From positions 395,733,581 through 395,797,580 of the forward strand of contig NC_058518.1 in assembly GCF_904849725.1 (NCBI RefSeq): a stretch of 64,000 nt of DNA. Reading direction: 5' to 3'. How positions within the stretch are numbered: position 1 is the first letter of the stretch; the number at the start of each line of letters is the position of its first letter. The notes beneath the pieces are model-generated. The model did no database searches, was not told where the DNA came from, and was given only the letters and a program-made list of their open reading frames with translations. Shown here one piece after another: positions 44,266-57,900 of this stretch. A program made the position numbers and the translations under genes. The stretch is from Hordeum vulgare subsp. vulgare. Taxonomy: Eukaryota; Streptophyta; Magnoliopsida; Poales; Poaceae.

Positions 44266-47200
44266 GCACTAGAGTCAATATCTAGTCCACATCACTATGT
44301 GATTCTAACGAATCCAACACCCTTACAGTTCTGGGGTTTGATCACGTCTTGCTTGTGAGAGAGGTTTTAGTCGACGGTTCTGAACCCTCTCAGATCCAAG
44401 TGAGCTTTACAAATCTTTATGTCATCTTGTAGATGTTGCTACTACGTGCTATTCGGAAATACTCCAAATATCTACTCTACTATACGAATCCGTTTCACTA
44501 CTCATAGTTATTCGAATTAGTGTCAAAGCTTGCATCGACGTAACCCTTTACGAAGAACTCTTTAACCACCTCCATAATCGAGAAAAATTCCTTAGTCCAT
44601 TTAGTTACTAAGGATAACTTTGACCGCTGATCAGTGATTCAATCCTGGATCACTCTTTGTACCTCTTAACAGACTTGCTGCAAGGCACACATCAGGCGCG
44701 GTACTCAGCATGGCATACTTTAGAGTCTACTGCCAAGGCATAGAAGACGACCTTCGTCTATTCTCTTTATTCTGCCGTGGTTAGGTTTTGAGTCTTACTC
44801 AAATTCACACCTTACAACACAGTCAAGAACTCCTTCTTTGCTGATCTATTTTGAACTCCTTCAAAAACTTGTCAAGGCATGCATCTTGTTGAAACTTCTA
44901 TTAAGTGTTTCGATCTATCTCCATAGATCTTGATGCTCAATGTTCAAGTAGCTCAATCCAGGTATTCCTTTGAAAAACTCCTTTCAAACAACCTTTTATG
45001 CTTCACGGAAATTCTACATTACTTCTAATCAACAATATGTCAACCACATATACTTATCAGAAATTCTATAGTGCTCCCACTCACCTCTTTGGAAATACAA
45101 GTTTCTCATAAACCTTGTACAAACCAAAAATCTTTGATCATCTCATCAAAGTGTATATTCCAACTCCGAGATGCTTGCACCAGTCCATTGAAGGATCGCT
45201 GGAGCTTGCATACTTGTTAGTATCCTTAGGATCGACAAAACATTCTGATTGTATCACATACAATCTTTCCTCAAGGAAACCGTCGTGGAAACAATGTTTT
45301 GACTTCCTATGTGCAATATTTCACAAATAATGCAGGAACTACTAACATAATTCCAATAGACTTTTAGCATCGCTACGAGTGAGAAAGTCACATCATAGTC
45401 AACTCTTTGATCTTTGTCGAAAACATCTTTGCGACAAGTCAAGCTTTTCTTAACCGTGACTTATCACCATCATCGTCTGTCTTCCTTTTAAAGATCCATC
45501 TTTACTTAATAGTCTTACTACCATCAAGCAGTTCTTCCAAAGTCTACACTTTGTTTTCATACATGGATCCTCTCTCGGATTTCATGGCCTCCAGCCATTT
45601 GTGGAATCCGGGCCCACCATTGCTTCTCCATAACTCGTAGGTTCATTGTTGTTCAACAACATGACCTCCAAGACAGGGTTACCGTACCACTCTGTAGTAG
45701 TACGCGACCTTGTCGACCTACGAGGTCTGTAGTAACTTGATCTGATGCTCAATGATCACTATCATCAGCTTCCACTTCAATTGGTGTAGGCGCCACAGGA
45801 ACATCTTCCTGCGCCCTGCTACACACTAGTTGAAGTGATGGTTCAATAACCTCATCAAGTTCTATCACCCGCCCACTCAATTCTTTCGAGAGAAACCTTT
45901 CCTCGAGAAAGGCCCCGTTTCTAGAAAAAACACTTTGCTTCCGGATCTGAGATAGGAGACGTTCCAACTGTTTCTATGAAGATGCATTTTTCCGCTTCGG
46001 GTTCGAGCTTTATCAGACTGAAACTTTTTCACATAAGCATCGCAGCCCCAAACTTTCAAGAAACGACAAGTTAGGCTTCTCCAAACCATGGTCTATACCG
46101 TGTCATCTCAACGGAAATACGCGGTGCCCTATTTAAAGTGAATGCGGTTGTCTCTAATGCATAACCCATAAATGATTGCGATAATTCGATAAGAGACATC
46201 ATAGTATGCACCATATCAAATAGGTCGCGGCTATTGCGAAACAACTTCCACATTGTCTTAACTGTGTACCAAAACTCGCAACTCAGATATTCATCTCTAT
46301 GATCATATCGTAGACAGTTTATCCTCTTGTTACGACGAACTTCACTCTGAAACAGAATTGAACATTTTCAATATTTCAGACTTGTGATTCATTAAGTAAA
46401 TACTCCTGTATCTACTCAAATCGTCATTGAAGTAAGAACATAATTATATCCATTGCGTACCTCAGCACCCATTGGTCTGCATACATCAAAATGTATTACT
46501 TCCAACAAGTTACTGTCTTGTCTCATCTCAATGAAAATAAGGCCATGCTCATGTGGTATGATTTGCATGTCACAAGTGATTCAAAATCAAGTGAGTATAA
46601 AGATCCATCAGTATAGAGCCTCTTCATGCAATTTATACCAACACGACTCAAGCGGCAGTGCCACAAGTAAGTGGTACTATCATCATTACCTTGTATCTTT
46701 TGGCACTAATATCATGAACATGTGTAACACAACGATCGAGATTCAATAAACCATTGAAGGTGATTATTCAAGCAAATAGAGTAACCATTATTCTTTTTAA
46801 ATGAATAATCGTATTGCAATAAACATGATCCAATCATGTTCATGCTTAACGCAAGCACCAAATAACAATTATTTAGGTTTAACACCAATCCCGATGGTAG
46901 AGGGAGCGTGCGATGTTTGATCATATCAACCTTGGAAACACTTCCAACACGTATCGTCACCTCGCCTTAGCTAGTCTCCGTTTATTCCGTAGCTTTCATT
47001 TCGTGTTACTAATCACTTAGTAACCGAACCGGCATCCAATACCCTCGTGCTACTAGGAGTAGTAGTAAAGTACCCATCAACATCATGTATATCAAATATA
47101 CTTCTCTCGACTTTGCCAGCCTTCTTATCTACCAAGCATCTAGGGTAGCTCCGCCTCAGTGACCGTTCACCTCATAACAGAAGCACTTAGTCTCGGGTTT

Positions 47201-47934
47201 GGGTTTAATCTTGGGTCTCTTCATTAGTGCAGCAACTGTTTTGCCGTTTCACGAAGTATCCCTTCTAGCCCTTGCCTTTCTTGAAACTTAGTGGTTTTAC
47301 TAACCATCAACTATTGATGCTCCTTCTTGATTTCTACTTTCACAGTGTCAAACATCGCGAATCGCTCAAGGATTATTGTATCTATCATTGATATGTTATA
47401 GTTCATCACGAAGCTCTCACAGCTTGGTGGCAGTGACTTTGGAGAACCATCACTATCTCATCTGGAAGATTAACTCCCACTTGATTCAAGCGATTGTCGT
47501 ACTCTGACAATCTGAGAACATGCTCAAAGATTGAGCTTTTCTCCTTTACTTCGTGGACAAAGAATCTTGCCGGAGGTCTCATACCTCTCAACAAGGGCAC
47601 AAGCATGAAATCACAATTTCATCTCTTTAGAAAATCTCTTATGTTCCGTGACGTTTCAAAACGTCTTCGGTGCCTTGCTTCTAAGCCATTAAGTATTTTT
47701 CACTGAACTATCGTGTAGTCATCAGAAACGTGTATGTCAGATGTTCATAACATCCACATACGACGCTCGAGGTGCAGCACACCGAGTGGTGCATTAAGGA
47801 CATAAGTCTTCTGCACAGCAACGAGGACAATCCTCAGTTTTTCAAACTCATTCCGCAAAGTTTGCTACTATCAACTTTCAACTAAATTTTCTCTAGGAAC
47901 ATATAAAAACAATAGAACTATAGCGCAAGCTACA
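44266..47934 (-). pseudogene. BARE/WIS gag-pol, heavily decayed
   Basis: Minus-strand coding remains in the expected order, broken by many stops and indels. A degenerate gag start is near 47934. Gag parts occur at 47606-47406, a zinc-knuckle trace near 47190-47160, and integrase end at 46253-46071 (SFMGYALETTAFTLNRAPRISVE). FLKVWGCDAYVKKFQSDKA is at about 46065-45990, and FSRNGAFLEERFLSKELSG is near 45930-45870. Reverse transcriptase and RNase H traces fill 45700-44270 in short fragments. No domain is intact over more than about 80 codons. Confidence 0.8.
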
Positions 47935-49158
47935 TCTTAATTCGCAAAGACCATTAGACTATGTTCATGATAATTAGTTCAATTAATCATATTACTTAAG
48001 AACTCCCACTCAAAAAGTACATCTCTCTAGTCATTTGAGTGGTACATGATCCAAATCCACTATCTCAAGTCCGATTATCATGTGAGTCGAGAATAGTTTC
48101 AGTGGTAAGCATCTCTATGCTAATCATATCAACTATATGATTCATGCTCGACCTTTCGGTCTCATGTGTTTCGAGACCATGTCTGCACATGCTAGGCTCG
48201 TCAAGCTTAACCCGAGTGTTCCGCGTGTGCAACTGTTTTGCACCCGTTGTATGTGAACGTTGAGCCTATCACACCCGATCATCACGTGGTGTCTCGAAAC
48301 GACGAACTGTCGCAACGGTGCATAGTCAGGGAGAACACAATTTCGTCTTGAAATTTTAGTGAGAGATCACCACATAATTCTACCGTCGTTCTAAGCAAGA
48401 TAAGGAGCATAAAGGATTAACATCACATGCAATTCATAAGTGACATGATATGGCCATCATCATGTGCTTTTTGATCTCCATCACCAAAGCACCGACATGG
48501 CCGTCTTGTCACCGGCGTCACACCATGATCTCCATCAATGTGTCGCCATCGGGGTTGTCGTGCTACTCATGCTATTACTACTAAAGCTACGTCCTAGCAA
48601 TATAGTAAACGCATCTGCAAGCACAAATGTTAGTTTAAATACAACCCTATGGCTCCTGCCGGTTGCCGTACCATCGACGTGCAAGTCGATATTAACTATT
48701 ACAACGTGATCATCTCATACATCCAATATATCACATCACGTTGTTGGCCATATCACATCACAAGCATACCCTACAAAAACAAGTTAGACGTCCTCTAATT
48801 GTTGTTGCATGTTTTACGTGGTTGCCATGGGTATCTAGTAGGATCGCATCTTACTTACGCAAACACCACAACGGAGATGTATGAATTGCTATTTAACCTC
48901 TCTCCAAGGACCTCCTTGGTCAAATCCGATTCAACTATAGTTGGAGAAACCGACACTCGCCAGTCATCTTTGAGCAACGGGGTTGCTCGTAGCGATGAAA
49001 CCAGTCTCTCGTAAGCGTACGAGTAATGTCGGTCCAAACCGCTTCAATCCAACAATACAGCGGAATCAAGAAAAGACTAAGGAGGGCAGCAAGACGCACA
49101 TCACCGCCCACAAAAACTTTTGTGTTCTACTCGAGATTACATCTACGCATGAACCTAG
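47935..49158 (-). other. 5' leader of BARE/WIS-type element
   Basis: About 1.2 kb of non-coding leader between the primer binding site and gag. It is colinear with 143-1382 of the left element, for example TCGTCAAGCTTAACCCGAGTG at 422-443 and at 48199-48220. It is expected to hold RNA packaging and dimerisation signals. Confidence 0.7.
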
Positions 49159-49171
49159 CTCATGATGCCAC
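49159..49171 (-). other. Primer binding site of BARE/WIS-type element
   Basis: Minus strand GTGGCATCATGAG directly after the 5' LTR, the same variant as at 1383-1396. Confidence 0.75.
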
Positions 49172-50942
49172 TGTTGGGGAACGTCGCATGGGAAACAAAA
49201 AAAATTCCTACGCGCACAAAGACCTATCATGGTGATGTCCATCTACGAGAGGGGATTTCCGATCTACGTACCCTTGTAGATCACACAGCAGAAGCGTTAA
49301 TAAACGCGGTTGATGTAGTGGCACGTCCTCACGACCCTCGATCCGCCCCACGAATCGTCCCACGAACCGTCTCGCGATCCGTCCCACGATCCGCTCCGAT
49401 CTGGTGCCGAACGGATGGCACCCCCGCGTTCAGCACACGTACAGCTCAACGATGATCTCGACCTTCTTGATCCAGCAAGAGATACGGAGAGGTAGATGAG
49501 TTCTCCGACAGCGTGACAGTGCTCCGAAGCAGAAATACGATCTAGAGGAAAAACCGTGGAGGTATGTGGTCGGGCTGCCGTGGCAAAAGTTGTGTCCCAA
49601 AACCCCCCAATACCTCTAGTATATATAGGAGGGAGGGAGGGGAGGAGGCAGCCTCAAACCCTCAAGGTTTGGCCGAAATTGGAGGTGAAGGAGTCCTCCT
49701 CCAATCCTACTTGGAGTAGGATTCGACCTTCCCACTTGGAAACTCTTTCCACCTTGTGTTTTTTCCTTCTCAAACCTTATGGGCCTTAGTGGGAACTTAT
49801 TCCAGCCCACTAGGGGCTGGTTTATCTCTTCCCATAGCCCATGAGACCCCTTGGGGCATGAAACCCCTCCCGATGGTCCCCGGAACCCTCCCGGCACTCC
49901 CGGTACATTACCGATAAGCCCGAGACTTTTCCGGTGACCAAAACAAGACTTCCTATATATCAATCATTACCTAAGGACCATTCCGGAGCTCCTCGTGACG
50001 TCCTGGATCTCATACGGGACTCCAAACAACTTTCGGTTACCAACACCTATAAATCAACGATACCGAAAACATCGTCAAACCTTAAGTGTGCAGACCCTGC
50101 GGGTTCGAGAACTATGTAGACATGACCCAAGAGACTCCTCGGTCAATATCCAATAGCGGGACCTGGATGCCCATATTGGATCCTACATATTCTCCGAAGA
50201 TCTTATTGGTTGAACCTCAATGTCAAGGATTCATATAATCCCGTATGTCATTCCCTTTGTCCTTCGATATGTTACTTGCCCGAGATTCGATCGTCAGTAT
50301 CCGCATACCTATTTCAATCTCGTTTACCGGCAAGTCTCTTTAATCGTTCTGTAATACAAGATCCCGTGACTTACACTAAGTCACATTGCTTGCAAGGCTT
50401 GTGTGTGATGTTGTATTACCTAGTGGGCCCCGAGATACCTCTCCGTCACACGGAGTGACAAATCCCAGTCTTGATCCATACTAACTCAACGCACACCTTC
50501 GGATATACCTCTAGAGCATCTTCATAGTGTCCCACTTACGTTGTGACGTTTGATACACACAAGGTATTCCTCCGGTGCGAGTGAGTTATATGATCTCATG
50601 GTCATAGGAACAAATACTTGACACGCAGAAAACTATAGCAATAAAACGACACGATCAATATGCTACGTTCATAGTTTGGGTCTTGTCCATCACATGATTC
50701 TCGTAATGATGTGATCCCGTTATCAAGTAACAACACTTGCCTATGGTCAGGAAACCTTGACCATTTTTGATCAACGAGCTAGTCAACTAGAGGCTTACTA
50801 GGGACAAGGTTTTGTTTATGTATCCACACAAGTATTGTGTTTCGAATCAGTACAATTATAGCATGGATAATAAAAGATTATCATGAACAAAGAAATATAA
50901 TAATAACTAATTTATTATTTCCTCTAGGGCATATTTCCAACA
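49172..50942 (-). repeat. 5' LTR of BARE/WIS-type element
   Basis: 1771 bp with TGTTGG/CCAACA ends and a TATA box at about 49620-49628. It resembles the 3' LTR at 42468-44254 more closely than it does the Angela-like LTRs at 1397 and 21175, so the window holds two BARE-group subfamilies. Confidence 0.94.
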
Positions 50943-50947
50943 CTTAT

Positions 50948-51852
50948 CCACACCAACGATCATAATATTTAAGGGCATTTATGTCAAGTCATGTCGGGAT
51001 GCTCCCACGCTATAAATAGCCACCCCCACAACCATTAGCTGGTTGGCTCCTCCGCGAGAAACTGACACTTGTCATTGAGAGCAACCCAAATTCCTCATAG
51101 TCTTCGAGAGTAAATAACCAGTGAGGAAATACCCCAAACACCAAACCACAAACCAAAACCAAGTGATTGAGCATCACTGAAGAATTTGTTCCTGTGTGGA
51201 ACTGAGGCCTTTTACCTTTCAGGACCGTGCATCCTCCAGACGGTTAGGCGTCATGGTCTAGAGCAATCCAGTAGTCAATTGTGGATCGTCGGGTGACCGA
51301 GTTTGTGAGGGTTTGGAAGTCTGCCCTGAAGACTTACCACGAGAGTTGAGTGAGGACTTTGTGTCCTTTGCTCAAGAGAATACGGTAGGGGTTGTGTGTC
51401 TCGGGCTTATGTGTCTTTTGGTTTCAATACCAAGCCGCTCCAAACCAGATGTACAACTGTCACAAGAGTTGGAACTGGGTCATCAACCACTGTCTTCACT
51501 TTGATACGGGTTATATTTCTTCAACTCTTTCAATTCCTCAATATTGTATGTTGAAGATTTTCATTGTCTTTGTTTGAAGAATTTGCTGATGACTTTCTCT
51601 GAATTTCCTCAACCTAAAATTCTTCACGTAAGTTAATCATCACATGTTTACTCTGTGCCTGCATACTGTGCAAACTGTTTTTCATTTTCTTCATCTTGAA
51701 AACTTTTGTAGTGATACTTTGCACCCCTGATCCTTTGTTGTTCCGCTGCAAGTTATTCATCAGTGAGGAGTTTCCTTAAAAGGAATTTCCTCATTGATGA
51801 AATTCTGAAAATCTCCTATTCACCCCCCTCTAGTCGATATAACGCACATTCA
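50948..51852 (+). repeat. 5' LTR of Maximus-like element, second part
   Basis: 905 bp running from the BARE-type insertion to the LTR end (CACATTCA). Together with 41959-42467 the LTR is about 1.41 kb. It contains the TATA box at 51011 and a leader with CCTCA/GAAGA repeats. Confidence 0.85.
51011..51018 (+). promoter_or_regulatory. TATA box of Maximus-like LTR
   Basis: TATAAATA follows GCTCCCACGC and precedes a C-rich leader, a textbook plant core promoter layout. The BARE-type element now separates it from the first 509 bp of the LTR. Confidence 0.7.
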
Positions 51853-51854
51853 AT

Positions 51855-51866
51855 TGGTATCAGAGC
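51855..51866 (+). other. Primer binding site of Maximus-like element
   Basis: TGGTATCAGAGC, perfect complement of the initiator-Met tRNA 3' end, two bases after the LTR end. Confidence 0.92.
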
Positions 51867-51936
51867 ATGGTACTCCCTTGTTCTGTGTGATCTTGGTTTA
51901 ACCACCTGGAGTTTTAGTTATGTTGACTGCAGACAT

Positions 51937-54900
51937 GATCAAGGTTACTGCATGATGTCCTACTTTCGAAGGAAAGGACTTTCCCTTCTGGAAGACCAAG
52001 ATGCAGATGCATCTACAAGCTATTGACAATGATCTCTGGTATATTGTGGAACATGGTGTTCCTCTCATCACTGCTACTGTCTCTACCGCTGATGTGACGA
52101 AATTCAAGCAACTTGACTCTCAAGTGAAGAATATCATTTGTGGCCATCCGAGCAAAGGTCAGTATGGAGAGTGAGTGCTTTGGGCTTAGTAAAACTAATC
52201 TGGGAAAAGTTGTCCAAAGTAAATGAAGGAGTATCAACTCAGCGTGACTCTCGTGTTGATGTTCTTTGCAATCTCTTCAATCGCTTCAAGAGTCTTGACA
52301 ATGAAAGCTGCCAAGATACCTTTGCTCGCCCCACTGACATATCAAATGAACTGCAAGCACTGGGAGCTCGAGACATTACTGACCATGAAGTTGTGAAGAA
52401 ACTGCTAAGATCCTTGGATTCATCATTTGATACATTGGTTCTGATGATTCAAGAAAGGCCAGACTACAAGATGCTTGATCATGCTGATATTCTCGAAAGA
52501 CTCAATACTCATGAATTCGAACAAGAAGAAAAGAGATATCTATATGGACCAAGCTATTCTAGACCTCGTGCACTGAAGGCCAAACCAATTTCCTCATCTG
52601 AGGAAGAAGACTCGGATTGCAGCATTGGTGATCCTGAAGAACTTGGACAGGAGCTTGCAATGCTCATGAGGAAATTCCAGAAGTTTACAAGACGCGGCCA
52701 GTTTGGTAAATCTTCAAGAAGAGATATGAGGAAATCATAATCTTCATCCAAGGACTACAAGAAAAGAACCTGCCACAAATGCAAGAAATTAGGTCACTAT
52801 ATTGCTGATTGTCCTCGATGGGTGAAGGAATTAAAGAAGAAGAAATACAAGGATGAAAGTTTTGATCACTCAAAGAAAAAGAAGAAATCTTCAAAATCCT
52901 CATCCTTAAAGTGCTCATCGCACAAGAAGACTAGTTTCAGAAAGGCTCGGGCACTTATTGGCAAGGAAATGGACTCTGAGGCAGAATCTGAGGAAGATGA
53001 TGACGAGGAGGGATCTGAAGAAGACTCGGAATCTGGAAAGGCTAGTCTTGCACTAGCCACCACATTCGTCAGCAAGTCAATCTTCAACCTTGAAGAAAAT
53101 GACAACTCCATCCACACTGATGACTATGTTGATGACTTCGCTCCAACCTATTGCTTCATGGCAAAAGGTTCAAAGGTACCGAAGGATACTTCCTCCTCTG
53201 ATTCAAGTGATTGTGAACCTGATGATTATAAAAAACACAGTTACAGTAAACTTGCCATCATTGCAACTAAACAACAAACTACCCTTGAAAAGCTTCAGAA
53301 ACTGCTAGACAGAAGCGATGACCTATTGAATGATGAAATGAATCTTACCCAAATCCTCACTGAAGATATGAAAAGTCTTCAGTCCAGATTTGATAATCTT
53401 CAAGATCATCATGGCACACTCCTCGCTGATCATGAGAAACTTTTCTATGAATTCCTTCAAAGGAAACTTGATCTTGATAAGCCGAGGATGTCTCATGATG
53501 ATCTTCGAATGGAAAATGATTCATTACTCGCTCAATAGATCAGTGTCACTCAGGTTGAATCCAATCCTCCATGTCTTAAATGCATCGAACGTGAAACTGC
53601 CAATTCTTCACCAGAATCATCATATGCTTCTATTGCTACAAATTCTTCAACTGCTCATGTGGTATCAAATTCTTCACTTGAGGAAACGACAAATATTACT
53701 GATGAAAATACAGAATTGAAGGAATTGTATGTGACAGGCATGTACAAAAGTCTCAAAGGGCACCAAACCCTTTGCGATGTGCTCAAAAAGCAGATTTTGA
53801 ACAGGAACCCAAGGAAAGAAGGAATTGCCTTTGAAAGGAAACTGAATGTCGATGGGTCGTACTAGAAACCTGAGCAGTACCCTAAAACCTCATGGGTTCC
53901 TACTAAAGGGCCTCCTTTTGATCCATCCAATCTAACAGGCTTTGCATGTGAATTATACTATTCCTCAGATGAGTCATTTGACTCCAACTACAAACTGTTC
54001 AAAAATCAATCTGGTGAAGTATTTGCTTGATATGTTGGAACTAACTGCAGGAATGGACCTCCCCTGAGGAAAATCTGGGTCCCCAAAAGTTGTCTTGAAA
54101 ATCTTCAGGGCTTGTTCGGTTAATCCCACCGAGGAGGGGATTGAAGAGGATTGGAGGGGATTGAGGTGAAATTTAACTTGTAGGGGATTTAATCCCTCCC
54201 AATCCCCTCCAAACCCCTTCAATTTTGGAGGAACCGAACAAGGCCTCAGGTGAATGTCCTCATGACACCACCCGTGAAGAATTTGAACCCCAGATCAAAT
54301 TCCTCAGGAGGGCCAAAGTCTTCAAGAGGATCAGATTCCTCAACTGGTCAAAACTATGCTCGTACCCGTGCTAATGCTTCTAATATGCAGGGAAATTACA
54401 AGGGATATGAATATGAGCATTACTCTTCAAATCATTATGTTCATAAATCCTCAAAGAACTTCTGTGCCTATTCATTTGAGTACTCTAACCCCCCTACTGT
54501 AAAGAGAAATGCATTAGCTTCAATGCCCCCTTTCTCATATGGTGCTCGCAGGATGATGAATTCTTTACCACCCCTTCAGATGTGGGTGGTGAAGAAATTG
54601 AACTAATCACTTCTACAGGTCAGGTCTCGAGATGAAAATCATCATCTAAAGAATTTGCTGGAGACGTGAGGAAAATGCTTGATAGGACGCAAGCTAACAC
54701 TGATGAAATGAAAACATTTCACACGTCCTCAAAATTACTGTTTATGATGAAATTCCTATCTGATGAAATTGATATCATATTCTTCAAGTCTGGAGCATAT
54801 GAGATGGTAAGATGTACTAATTCATCTGCAGAATGACAAAACCAAGAGTACTGAGTGGGTTCTTGATAGTGGCTGCACACACCACATGACTGGTGACAAA

Positions 54901-57900
54901 AGCTTGCTGATGAATATGCCACTGACTCCATCACCACTGAAGCAAATCACTTATGCTGACAAAGGTAAAAGCAAGGTATTGGGACTTGGCAAAGTGGCTA
55001 TTTCCAAGGACAGACACATGGACAAAGTGATGCTTGTTGAATCCATTGGGTTTAACCTCATGTCAATCTCAATGCTTTATGATCTTGATATGGTTGTTAT
55101 CTTTGGAAAATATAGATGTGTTGTCATCATGGAATCTAACAGATCCAAAGTCTTCGAAGGTGTTAGAAGAGGGGATTTGTACATTGTTGATTTCTCTACA
55201 TGTCCTCAAACAACCACTTGCTTATTAGCAAAAACCTCAGAAGGCTGGCTATGGCATCGAAGACTTGGTCATGCACGCATGAGGAACCTGCACACGTTGG
55301 CAAAGAAGAAGCATGTCATTGGCATCGAATCAGTCAAATTCCTCAAGGACCACCTCTGCGGTGCTTGTGAGTCTGGAAAAATGACCAGATCCACACACCC
55401 CTCGAAGACTATCATGACTACTACTCATCCATATGAATTGCTTCACATGGATTTATTTGGACCCACTCATTATGCCACTCTAATAAATTCAGCATATCTA
55501 TACGGCTTTGTCATAGTTGATGATTACTCTAGATATACTTGGGTGCATATCATTCTGTATAAAACTGAAGTGCAGGAAGTCTTCAAACGATTTTCCTCAA
55601 GGGCCTCGACGAACTTCGGCGTCAAGATCAAACACATCAGGAGTGATAATGGAGCAGAATTCAAAATCACTAGTCTTGATGATTATCTTGATGAACTTGG
55701 TATTACTCACGAATTGTGTGCTCCTTATACTCCTCAGCAGAATGGCGTCGTCAAAAGAAAGAACATGACTCTGGTTGAGATGACATGAACCATGCTTCAG
55801 ACTCCTCGTCGTTTCTGGCCTGAAGCAATCAACACCGCTTGCCATATCATCAACAGGGTATATCTTCACAAATTCTTCAAGAAAACCTCATATGAACTCC
55901 TCACTGACAAGAAACCCAATGTAAGTTATTTCAAAGTCTTCGGTGCAAAATGTTGGATTAGAGATCCTCATGATAGCTCAAAGTTTGCACCTAAAGCACA
56001 TGAGGGTTTTATGCTCGGTTATGGAAAAGACTCGCACACCTACAGAGTCTTCAACAACTATCACAACAAGGTTGTTGAAATTGTAGATGTGCGGTTCGAT
56101 GAAACTAATGGCTCGCAAAGAGAGCAATTGCCTCCTGATCCAGATAAATTGTCTCCTGAGGAAGCAATCAAGCTCAAAGCTACTGAAGAAATCACTCCCA
56201 GCACTGATGAAAATCAAGAAGATGCTCCTGAGGAAATTGTTCCAAAACAAATTCCTCAGCCCAGACGAAATCCTCAACCAGCTCATCCGAGGATTGCAAA
56301 TGAAGTCGAACTTGATAAAATCCTCGATGACATCAACGCGCCAGGTCCTCTCACTCACTCAAAAGCTTCACACTTAGTTAACTTTTGCGGGCATTCTTCC
56401 TTTGTGTCTATCACAGAACCTTCAAAAGTTGTTGAGGCTTTCATGGAACCTGAGTGGATTCAATCCATGCAAGACGAACTTCTTCCATTCAAGCTAAATG
56501 ACGTGTGGGAGCTCGTCAAACGACCAGATCCTCGAAAGCAGAACATCATCGGCACCAAGTGGATTTTGTGAAAAAAGCAAGATGAGGATGGTCAAGTGGT
56601 GAGGAATAAGGCACGACTTGTAGCCCAAGGCTACACACAGGTTGAAGGAATTGATTTCGATGAAACTTTTGCACCTGTTGCTAGACTTGAAACTATTCGA
56701 ATAGTGCTTGCTTATGCTAATCATCATAACATTATCTTATATCAAATGGATGTGAAAAGTGCATACCTCAATGGTAAGCTTGAGGAAGAAGTATATGTTG
56801 CTCAACACCCATGTTTTGAGGATCCGAAGAATCCAGACAAAGTCTTCAGACTCAAAAAGGCACTCTATGGCCTCAAACAAGCCCCTCGGGCGTGGTATGA
56901 TACATTGAAGGAATTCCTCATGAAGAAAGGCTTCAAACCTGGTTCACTCGATCCAACTCCTTTCACGAAATCTTATGACAATGAACTATTTGTGTGTCAA
57001 ATATATGTCGATGACATCATATTTGGTTGTACTGAGAACCATTACAGTGATGAATCTGCTTACATGATGAGTGAATAATATCAGATGTCTATGATGGGGG
57101 AGATGAAATTCTTCTTAGGTCTTCAAATTCGCCAACAACGCAATGGGATCTTCATATCACACGAGAAATACCTCAAGGACGTTTTGAGGAAATTCGACAT
57201 GCATGAGTGCAAAGGCGCCAATACTCCCATGCCTACCAACGGCCACCTCTGCACTGACGAAAATGGTAAAGAATTCGATCAGTAGGTATATCGCTCCATG
57301 ATTGGCTCTTTACTGTATTTGTGTGCATCTAGGCTAAATATAATGCTTAGTGTTTGCATGTGTGCACGTTTTCAAGCAAAACCGAAGGAATCACACCATA
57401 AGGCTGTGAAGCATATTCTTCAATACTTAGCTCACACAGCAACACTAGGATTATGGTACCCCAAGGGCTCAAATCTTCATCTTGTGGGATATTCTGATTC
57501 TGACTATGCTGGTGACCGTGTGGATCACAAGTCAACTTCTGACACTTGTCATTTCCTCGAAAGATCATTAGTTTGCTGGTCCTCAAAGAAGCAAAACTAT
57601 GTTTCTCTCTCCACTGTCGAAGCTGAGTACATTGTTGCTGGATCATGCTGCGGTCAATTGCTGTGGATGAAGCAAACCCTCAAGGACTACGTCATCAACA
57701 TGAAGAATGTGCCTCTGTACTGCAACAACGAGAGTGCAATCAATATTGCATACAACCCAGTACAACATTCGAAGACTAAGCACATCCAGATTCATCATCA
57801 TTTTCTTCGGGACCATGTCCACAAGGGCAATATCCTCATCGACCATGTGAAGACTGACGATCAACTAGCAGATATTTTCACTAAGCCCTTGGATGAGAAA

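Larger units (their letters stand above)
42468..50942 (-). mobile_element. BARE-1/WIS-type Copia element, complete structure, genes decayed
   Basis: 8475 bp on the minus strand with both LTRs (5' LTR 49172-50942, 3' LTR 42468-44254), primer binding site and polypurine tract. The same 5 bp CTTAT lies on each side (42463-42467 and 50943-50947). This proves one insertion into the Maximus-like LTR. The two LTRs differ in many places, for example a stretch around 42830-42845 that is missing near 49525, so it is not recent. Confidence 0.96.
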
